11,776 bases of DNA. It comes from CAZPUS01 sp964589825. GTDB lineage: Bacteria; Fibrobacterota; Chitinivibrionia; Chitinivibrionales; WJKA01. A program made the translations under genes and the position numbers. Each line of letters begins with the position of its first letter. Position 1 is the first letter of the stretch. Shown one piece after another: positions 6,644 through 11,776 of the stretch. The stretch is taken from positions 1 through 11,776 of the forward strand of contig CAZPUS010000061.1 in the NCBI GenBank assembly GCA_964589825.1. Direction: 5' to 3'. The notes below the pieces were generated by a model. The model did no database searches and was not told the origin of the DNA. It was given only the letters and a program-made list of their open reading frames with translations.

Positions 6644-8074
6644 ATGAAAATCGCCAAAGGCACCACCTTTATTATCGCAGGACGGGTCGCGGGAGTGATA
6701 AGCGGATTTCTCTTCATTCTCATTGTCCCCCGTGTACTCGGTCCTGAACATATGGGCTATTATTCATACTGGTTCTCTATCTTTTCGATTCTTGTTCTTA
6801 TCATGAATTTCGGGGGGAATCAGACACTGCAGCGGTTTATCCCCGAACTGGCAATCGAGGATCCCGGCTGTATTAAATCGCTACTGTATCGCACCGCCCT
6901 GGTCAAACTGGTTCTGTGTGCGGTTATTGCGGTACTCGTGTTCGCCGTATTCAGGGATACGCCTCTGACCGCGCTTGTTATTACCGCCGGTGCCTGTGTA
7001 TATTCGCTTGTCAACCTGACGGGCCAGTTTTTTTACGGACTCAAGCAAATGGACAAATTTGCGGTAATGGCCCCGCTGCAATCGCTCGGTCGTCTGGGGT
7101 GTGTGGTTCTATTTTTTCTGCTGTGGAACACCAGGGGTATTATTTTCGGCATAATCGTTTCCGGTCTGCTTTACCTGCTCGTCTACGCGCTCCCCTTTGT
7201 CAGAAATCTTTCTGCCTGCGGGCCGATAAAAAAATGTGCGTTCAGCTGGTATTTCCGGTCGGGTTTTTTCCTGTTTGCGGGAGACGTACTCTTTATTATC
7301 ATGCAGCGGCTCATGGTCCCGATAAGCAAGAAATTCGTTGGGGATCTGGCTGCGCTCGGGCACCTCGGGCTCGCGTTTCTGATCTTTCAGACGCTCAGTA
7401 CAGTGCCGAAATCGATTGCACTCGGACTCCTTCCCCGTGTCGTAGAGCTGCTAAAGGAACACGACTCCTCGGATGATTCAGTCGCTTTCGATGAGTTGCG
7501 CTCCATTTACAACGAAACGTGGCGCTACATCACCGTACTCATATTTCCGATTATCGCCGGCGTCGCCTTTCTTATACATCCCGCCATCCGCATTTTTATT
7601 GCCCCCTCGTATCTTCCCGCTGCACACATTTCGTTTTTTCTTCTCCCCGCCCTCTATTTTGCAAGCTATATGCCCTTGAATATCAAATATCTGCAGGCGC
7701 ATAACAAAGGCCTGTTCCTTGCCGGTGTCACCGCATCCATCTGTGCACTTTTCATAGTATTATGCGCAACAGCCACGGCGCTACTGGGAACCGCAGGCGC
7801 CGCGCTGGCACTCTCCGCTTCGCTCATGATTCTCTGGTTTATTCTTACGCTTTCCCAGGATAAATATATCGATTACAAGAAACTCGTCATATCGACATTT
7901 AAATCCGTTATCGCATCGATATCTATGCTGGCGGCAATATGGAAAATACCGGTTTCAGGCGTGATGGTCCTTACGCTGAATATCGTGGCAGGCGCATGTG
8001 TCTACTTTCTGGTATTATGGCTGGTACGAGGTATTACCGAGGTTGATATCAGAAGGCTTATAAGGAAAAACTGA
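6644..8074 (+). CDS. Polysaccharide flippase, MOP superfamily (Wzx-like)
   Basis: This 476-residue, very hydrophobic inner-membrane protein has about 12-14 predicted membrane segments (for example near 10-30, 40-56, 84-103, 109-129, 164-184, 204-222, 294-312, 357-380, 383-403 and 438-460). The N-terminal pattern (GTTFIIAGRVAGVISGFLF, IVPRVLGPEHMGYYSYW) is typical of the polysaccharide synthesis/export branch of the MOP superfamily. Members move undecaprenyl-linked sugar repeat units, or related lipid-linked substrates, across the inner membrane for O-antigen or exopolysaccharide assembly. The substrate cannot be read from sequence. No polymerase, ligase or sugar-nucleotide genes adjoin it on the same strand; the nearest sugar-related gene is the GT4 transferase 1.7 kb away on the other strand. 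A charged loop (KEHDSSDDS) at 271-279 separates the two halves. Confidence 0.88.
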   Translation: MKIAKGTTFIIAGRVAGVISGFLFILIVPRVLGPEHMGYYSYWFSIFSILVLIMNFGGNQTLQRFIPELAIEDPGCIKSLLYRTALVKLVLCAVIAVLVFAVFRDTPLTALVITAGACVYSLVNLTGQFFYGLKQMDKFAVMAPLQSLGRLGCVVLFFLLWNTRGIIFGIIVSGLLYLLVYALPFVRNLSACGPIKKCAFSWYFRSGFFLFAGDVLFIIMQRLMVPISKKFVGDLAALGHLGLAFLIFQTLSTVPKSIALGLLPRVVELLKEHDSSDDSVAFDELRSIYNETWRYITVLIFPIIAGVAFLIHPAIRIFIAPSYLPAAHISFFLLPALYFASYMPLNIKYLQAHNKGLFLAGVTASICALFIVLCATATALLGTAGAALALSASLMILWFILTLSQDKYIDYKKLVISTFKSVIASISMLAAIWKIPVSGVMVLTLNIVAGACVYFLVLWLVRGITEVDIRRLIRKN

Positions 8075-8122
8075 GACACGATGCGCAACGGCTGAGGGCT
8101 AAAGGGAATCATCTTCTCCCAG

Positions 8123-8148
8123 AACACCGCTGAAGTGTTGTATTTTTT
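8123..8148 (+). terminator. Weak intrinsic terminator candidate after the flippase gene
   Basis: AACAC (8123-8127) and GTGTT (8135-8139) form a 5-bp stem with a 7-nt loop, followed by a run of six T (8143-8148). It lies about 50 bp past the flippase stop. The stem is short and AT-containing, so termination would be weak. Confidence 0.3.
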
Positions 8149-8154
8149 CGAGAA

Positions 8155-8442
8155 ATGGCGCTTCATCATAATTTCGAGATTTTCGAAGGCAGCCGGCGTA
8201 TAGAACTCAAAAGCAGCGGGGGTAACAAAGAAGCGGCGGCACAAAAAATTCTCGACACACAGAAATCCGATTTTATCCTCGGTAGTGGCGACGAATGGAG
8301 TGATGAATTTCTCTTTTCGCATTCGCCGTCTCATGCATGGACTGTCTGCGTGGGAATGGGGTCGACATTCGCACAGTACCGTATAGAAAACCCCGCAACG
8401 GTCCGTACAATGCTGTCCCAATGCATTTCACCGACGGATTGA
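8155..8442 (+). pseudogene. C-terminal fragment of trehalose-6-phosphate phosphatase (OtsB-like HAD domain)
   Basis: The 95 residues match the end of trehalose-phosphatase domains: FEIFEGSRRIELKSSGGNKEAA (the EVRP...NKG region with catalytic-type K25), then FILGSGDEWSDEFLF (the GDxxTDE metal-binding motif, D46 and D50), then a VGMGSTFAQYRI...VRTML tail. Full-length phosphatases dephosphorylate trehalose 6-phosphate to trehalose, an osmoprotectant. Motif I (DxDGT) and motif II, in the first ~150 residues, are absent. An in-frame TGA lies 18 bp upstream of this ATG, and none of the three frames from 8075 shows the missing part. No good ribosome binding site is present. It is most likely a relic of an otsB or fused otsA-otsB gene, possibly unexpressed. 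A translated small protein is not excluded, but it should lack phosphatase activity. Confidence 0.75.
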
Positions 8443-8456
8443 GCGACGGATCGAGC
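8433..8456 (+). repeat. 12-bp tandem duplication
   Basis: GACGGATTGAGC is followed immediately by GACGGATCGAGC, with one mismatch. The first unit contains the stop codon of the phosphatase fragment. It is probably a small replication-slippage scar in sequence that is no longer constrained. Confidence 0.6.
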
Positions 8457-8505
8457 GCGAAATGCAATCACCACTGCGACGATTCAGACCACTGGAAAAA
8501 ACAAA

Positions 8506-9837
8506 ATGAAACGTTCAGGATATGCCGACCTGCCACTGCATTACGGACGGGTACCCAAATGGCTTTACGAACGTATGCGCAGCATGGGAGGCGCCATTAT
8601 CGAAGCCATCGTACAGGAGTACGGACCCTCGGAGGTGCTGCGACGCCTGAGTGACCCGTTCTGGTTTCAGTCTCTGGGGTGTGTACTTGGTATGGACTGG
8701 CATTCCTCCGGAGTCACCACGTCGGTGATGGGCGCGCTCAAACATGCCGTCAACCCGGTGGCAGACAGTCTGGGCATTTACATATGCGGCGGAAGAGGTT
8801 CGCACTCGCGCGCCACCCCGGATGAAATTCGTGCCATAGCGGACAGAACCGGGCTGGCGGGAGATTCGCTGGTACGCTGCAGCCGCCTGAGTGCAAAAAT
8901 AGACAACACCGCACTGCAGGACGGGTTTCAGATCTATCTCCACTCCTTTATCCTGACCCGTGAGGGTGAATGGGCGGTAGTTCAGCAGGGAATGAACGAG
9001 ACGGACAAAACCGCACGACGCTATCACTGGCATTCACCCCGAGTCGCTTCATTTGTGGAACAGCCGCATGCATCCATTTGCGGTCCTCATCAAGGGATGA
9101 TCATCAATCTCACCGATAATAACGCTGCGCCTACCCGGGACGGAATTCTTACCATAAGCCACGAACATCCCGATGCGATGCTTCGCGAAATCCGGGCGCT
9201 GCGTCTGCCTGCTCATCACCACGTATCGCACCGCAACTGCGACCTTAAACGGCTGGGTAGCGTACTTACCTGCGCCTATGAAGCTTGCCACAACGATTTT
9301 GCGTCACTGCTGCTCACCAAAGGCCTTGGCCCCAGAACCCTTCGCTCGCTTACACTCGTCAGCGAGGTAATTCACGGCACCCCATCCCGTTTCAACGATC
9401 CTGCACGTTTCAGTTTTGCGCACGGCGGAAAAGATGCGCATCCCTACCCTGTACAGACATCGGTATACGATACGTCTCTCTCGATGCTGAGAAAAGCGAT
9501 CGACAGGGCAAAAATCGGCTATACAGATAAACGCGACGCGCTCAAAAAGCTTCATACTGCGCAGCAAAAACTCGATTCCACCTTTGTACCGGATCCCCAA
9601 AACGCAGCGGATCGGTATAACACATTTATCCGCAATGAAAAAAACGTTTCATACCGCTACGGCGGCAGATCGGTATTTGGAAAATCAAAGCCGCCTGCCC
9701 GGGCACGCTTCGGCAGTAACTGCCCAGCACGTGCTCCGGATGTATACCCTCCGGGTTCACACGCACCGGTGGCATATCAGACGGAACTTTTTTTAAACAA
9801 CGATTCGAACCGTGCCCCCACCGACTCCCAGCTGTAA
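8506..9837 (+). CDS. DUF763 family protein (COG1415-like), with HhH-like segment
   Basis: The N-terminus MKRSGYADLPLHYGR, then RRLSDPFWFQSLGCVLGMDWHSSGVTT (46-72), GALKHAVNP, GGRGSHSRATPDEI (96-108), and RFSFAHGGKDAHPYPV (301-316) match the DUF763 family, conserved in archaea and some bacteria and of unknown function. LLLTKGLGPRTLRSLTLVSE (268-287) has the shape of a helix-hairpin-helix, which suggests nucleic-acid contact. Many conserved histidines (for example DWH, HHHVSH at 237-242) could bind metal. At 443 residues it is longer than the usual ~370-400 as I recall the family; the tail from about 380 is low in hydrophobicity and rich in Pro/Arg/Ser. A GGA lies 10 nt before the ATG. Its 3' end overlaps the convergent glycosyltransferase by 61 bp. 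No biochemical role can be assigned. Confidence 0.88.
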   Translation: MKRSGYADLPLHYGRVPKWLYERMRSMGGAIIEAIVQEYGPSEVLRRLSDPFWFQSLGCVLGMDWHSSGVTTSVMGALKHAVNPVADSLGIYICGGRGSHSRATPDEIRAIADRTGLAGDSLVRCSRLSAKIDNTALQDGFQIYLHSFILTREGEWAVVQQGMNETDKTARRYHWHSPRVASFVEQPHASICGPHQGMIINLTDNNAAPTRDGILTISHEHPDAMLREIRALRLPAHHHVSHRNCDLKRLGSVLTCAYEACHNDFASLLLTKGLGPRTLRSLTLVSEVIHGTPSRFNDPARFSFAHGGKDAHPYPVQTSVYDTSLSMLRKAIDRAKIGYTDKRDALKKLHTAQQKLDSTFVPDPQNAADRYNTFIRNEKNVSYRYGGRSVFGKSKPPARARFGSNCPARAPDVYPPGSHAPVAYQTELFLNNDSNRAPTDSQL

Positions 9838-10964
9838 TCCCGTCGCACCATCGCGAGAGCATTTTCTCGACATCGCTCGCGCAGCCTCTCCTCCCCATGC
9901 ATCCGGATGCACGCGGCGGCAAGATCACCGGGATTGTTTAAATTACATACAAGCCCCGTCTCTTCGTGCCTTACGAGGCCCGTCATTTTACCCGCCGGCG
10001 TAGAAACGACGGGACATGCGCACGCCATCGCCTCCAGCAGCACCACGCCGAGCCCTTCACTGAATGACGGCAGTACGAATATGTCTGCAGAAGCCATACA
10101 GGCAGCCATTTTCGAATGTGCAACCTTTCCCACAATGTCAACATGCCGTTCCATACGATAGTGCCGTATCCAACTGTGCATCTGCGTATACAGGGGACCA
10201 AACCCTACTAGCGCGAGTTTTGCATCGGGTAATAAACGGACGATATCCGGCATTGCTTCGATACAATAGCGCAGTCCTTTACGTGTCTCGAATCGGCCGA
10301 CAAAAAGAAGCTGCGGTTTGCCGTCTCCCATGCGCCGGCGCATGCCGGCCTCACGCGCCGCAGGGGTAAAGGTACGTGTGTCAACCCCCATTGGAATCGT
10401 ATACACGCTGGCCCCAGGACAAAGCGTCAGCATACGCGTGCGCGAGCGTTCGCTGTTGGCGGTACAAACTTTGCAGCGACGCAGCACAACCCTGTCCATG
10501 TATCTGAACAGCCGCTGGTCGGTAAAAATATCACTGCCGTGGGCCGTAACCACCACCGGAACACGAACGATATCACGCAAAAGCGCAAGGAAAAAACCCA
10601 TTGGCACCAGCCAGTGGCAATGCAGCAGGTCTATGCGCTTTTTCCGAAGCTGCACAAGTACGGCACATAACTGACAGATGAGAAAAAACGGAAGATTGAA
10701 CCGTGCAACGGTCGTTTGTTTCAAATTAGGCAGGATACCGCCGTTGTAGCTCAGTCTCTGCCACGAAAAGGGGAAAAAATACGAAAACCGGATTACCTCT
10801 ACCCCGTCGAGCCGTTCACGACGGCGCGCACCTGCCGCATGGGGCACCACAACGGTTACTTTGTGCCCCCTGCGGCACAGTTCGCGATTGAGCGCATGCA
10901 CGTAACCCGGTTCGCTGTCGTTTGCCCAGCGAGGGTACGTGGTCGCTATAGACAGGATATGCAT
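9777..10964 (-). CDS. Glycosyltransferase family 4
   Basis: This 395-residue GT-B fold enzyme has an N-terminal acceptor domain (TTYPRWANDSEPGYVHALNR, 8-27; HCHWLVP, 115-121; TAHGSDIF, 140-147). The C-terminal nucleotide-sugar domain contains LLFVGRFETRKG (219-230; basic residues R224 and K229) and the EX7E motif SEGLGVVLLEAMAC (E303 and E311). GT4 enzymes are retaining transferases that move a sugar from a nucleotide donor, often in exopolysaccharide or lipopolysaccharide assembly at the cytoplasmic face. No membrane anchor is evident, although residues 90-105 are hydrophobic. The ATG at 10964 follows AAGGA with 5-nt spacing. The gene lies 27 bp downstream of the betaine-binding protein gene, so it may share its transcript. 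Donor and acceptor are unknown; it may cooperate with the flippase. Confidence 0.9.
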   Translation of the reverse strand: MHILSIATTYPRWANDSEPGYVHALNRELCRRGHKVTVVVPHAAGARRRERLDGVEVIRFSYFFPFSWQRLSYNGGILPNLKQTTVARFNLPFFLICQLCAVLVQLRKKRIDLLHCHWLVPMGFFLALLRDIVRVPVVVTAHGSDIFTDQRLFRYMDRVVLRRCKVCTANSERSRTRMLTLCPGASVYTIPMGVDTRTFTPAAREAGMRRRMGDGKPQLLFVGRFETRKGLRYCIEAMPDIVRLLPDAKLALVGFGPLYTQMHSWIRHYRMERHVDIVGKVAHSKMAACMASADIFVLPSFSEGLGVVLLEAMACACPVVSTPAGKMTGLVRHEETGLVCNLNNPGDLAAACIRMHGEERLRERCRENALAMVRRDYSWESVGARFESLFKKSSV

Positions 10965-10969
10965 GCCGG

Positions 10970-10974
10970 TCCTT
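10970..10974 (-). promoter_or_regulatory. Ribosome binding site of the GT4 gene
   Basis: On the minus strand, AAGGA within AGAAGGA lies 5 nt before the ATG at 10964, in the 27-bp gap after the stop codon of the upstream binding-protein gene. It supports the chosen start and translation from a shared message. Confidence 0.65.
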
Positions 10975-10991
10975 CTGCACGCATGCAGGAA

Positions 10992-11776
10992 TTACTCCGC
11001 TGCAGCGGTCTCTTCTTTGGGTATCCAGGAGTCGACCAGATCTTCGTTGGACGCCATCCAGGTATCTATTGCCTTAGTAATGTCCTGAGGTGATTTCTCT
11101 ACCGCAAGCATCAGGTCCGCAAGTTGTGCATCCGTAAAGTACATGTTTTTCAGAAATGCGGCAAGTTCCGGTTTATCGCTTTCGATATCCTTTCGGCCCA
11201 TAATATGGATATTGCCTTTTTTCCAGACTTTTTTACCTGAATCCTGTGCCAGGAATTTCAAGTCGAACGAACCGAACATCCAGTGAGGCTTCCATCCGGT
11301 AACCACGATCGGCGCAGAATCCCGAACCGCTTTCTTCAGCGCCGAGGTCATTGCCGCACCGCTTGACTGCACCAGTGTGAAATCGAGATCGTACTTCTCT
11401 ATTACCTCTTCGGTGGTTTTCATAATGCCCGCGCCCGCATCGATACCGGTTATTTTTCCATCGAGTTCGTCTTTAACATTCTTGAGCTGAGAAATAGAAT
11501 CGATCTCCATATAGGTGGGGACCACGAGTCCGCTGCGTGTTCCTTCGTAGACATGTCCGAGATCGACCACATCATCCTTGTTTTTTTCATAATAGGACTT
11601 ATGCAGGGTTGGCAGCCAGGATTCCATAAACGCATCCTTGTCTCCCTGGCCAATTGCCGCATAGGCAGGCGCCACACTCACTGCAGAGATAGTTACGTCG
11701 TACCCCATTTTTTCTTCGAGCACCTTTTGTGCGAGATGGGTATAGGCGATTCCCTCCGCCCAGTTTACATACACCA
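10992..11776 (-). CDS. Glycine betaine/proline ABC transporter substrate-binding protein (OpuAC/ProX type), 5' end outside window
   Basis: About 260 residues are visible, covering nearly all of a mature OpuAC-type binding protein. Conserved points are YVNWAEGIAYTHLAQKVLEE at the left, GDKDAFMESWLPTLHKSYYE (44-63), YEGTRSGLVVPTYM (76-89), VVTGWKPHWMFGSFDLKFL (157-175) and the TDAQLADLM tail. Tryptophans at 5, 53, 161 and 165 of the visible part are candidates for the aromatic cage that holds quaternary-ammonium osmolytes in this family. The protein would capture glycine betaine, or a related compound, outside the inner membrane and pass it to its permease and ATPase, which are not in the window. 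The signal peptide and first ~25-40 residues lie past the right edge; the methionine near 11774 is internal. The GT4 gene follows 27 bp downstream. Confidence 0.93.
   Translation of the reverse strand, partial: VYVNWAEGIAYTHLAQKVLEEKMGYDVTISAVSVAPAYAAIGQGDKDAFMESWLPTLHKSYYEKNKDDVVDLGHVYEGTRSGLVVPTYMEIDSISQLKNVKDELDGKITGIDAGAGIMKTTEEVIEKYDLDFTLVQSSGAAMTSALKKAVRDSAPIVVTGWKPHWMFGSFDLKFLAQDSGKKVWKKGNIHIMGRKDIESDKPELAAFLKNMYFTDAQLADLMLAVEKSPQDITKAIDTWMASNEDLVDSWIPKEETAAAE

Noticed and set aside
6916..7476. Plus-strand 186-codon frame inside the flippase gene
   Set aside because: It is an out-of-frame shadow. The flippase frame encodes a coherent multi-pass membrane protein through the same bases.
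8002..8421. Minus-strand 139-codon frame over the region between flippase and DUF763
   Set aside because: It is antisense to the recognisable trehalose-phosphatase fragment and the flippase end, and shows no motif of its own.

Overview
The window looks like a chromosomal segment from a Gram-negative (diderm) bacterium of roughly mid GC content. The evidence is a lipoprotein-sorting LolC/E-LolD pair, a Wzx-type flippase and a periplasmic-type glycine betaine binding protein. The lysS-lolC/E-lolD order is one I associate with deltaproteobacteria-like and related diderms. The lysyl-tRNA synthetase is a divergent bacterial type that reminds me of spirochaete/Fibrobacterota-like enzymes. I cannot name the organism.

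Layout, left to right. Positions 1-384 (minus) hold the beginning of an ISL3-family transposase. Its zinc-finger N-terminus runs directly, out of frame, into a C-terminal motif, so it is a broken, internally deleted copy. Positions 521-4050 (minus) hold a three-gene operon, lysS, lolC/E, lolD, with a plausible promoter at 4138-4174; the IS remnant lies just past its 3' end. Positions 4493-6145 (minus) hold an isolated cytosolic glycoside hydrolase family 3 gene. It is flanked by two copies, in inverted orientation, of a 163-bp fold-back repeat (4275-4437 and 6336-6498). Positions 6644-8074 (plus) hold a polysaccharide flippase. It is followed by an orphan C-terminal fragment of a trehalose-6-phosphate phosphatase (8155-8442) and a DUF763 gene with a helix-hairpin-helix-like segment (8506-9837). 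DUF763 overlaps tail-to-tail with a GT4 glycosyltransferase (9777-10964, minus). That gene lies 27 bp downstream of a glycine betaine/proline ABC transporter binding protein, which runs off the right edge (10992-11776, minus).

How the genes fit together: the left operon combines translation (LysRS) with outer-membrane lipoprotein release (LolCDE). The right half mixes envelope or exopolysaccharide functions (flippase, GT4) with osmoprotection (betaine uptake, a trehalose-pathway relic). Several small signs of rearrangement occur: the IS remnant, the inverted repeats around GH3, the phosphatase relic and a 12-bp tandem duplication. Together they make this a patchwork accessory region rather than one dedicated pathway.

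The most unusual structure is the inverted pair of near-palindromic 163-bp elements bracketing a single sugar hydrolase gene. I recognise no transposase for it in the window and cannot assign it to a known family. I see no CRISPR array, tRNA or rRNA.
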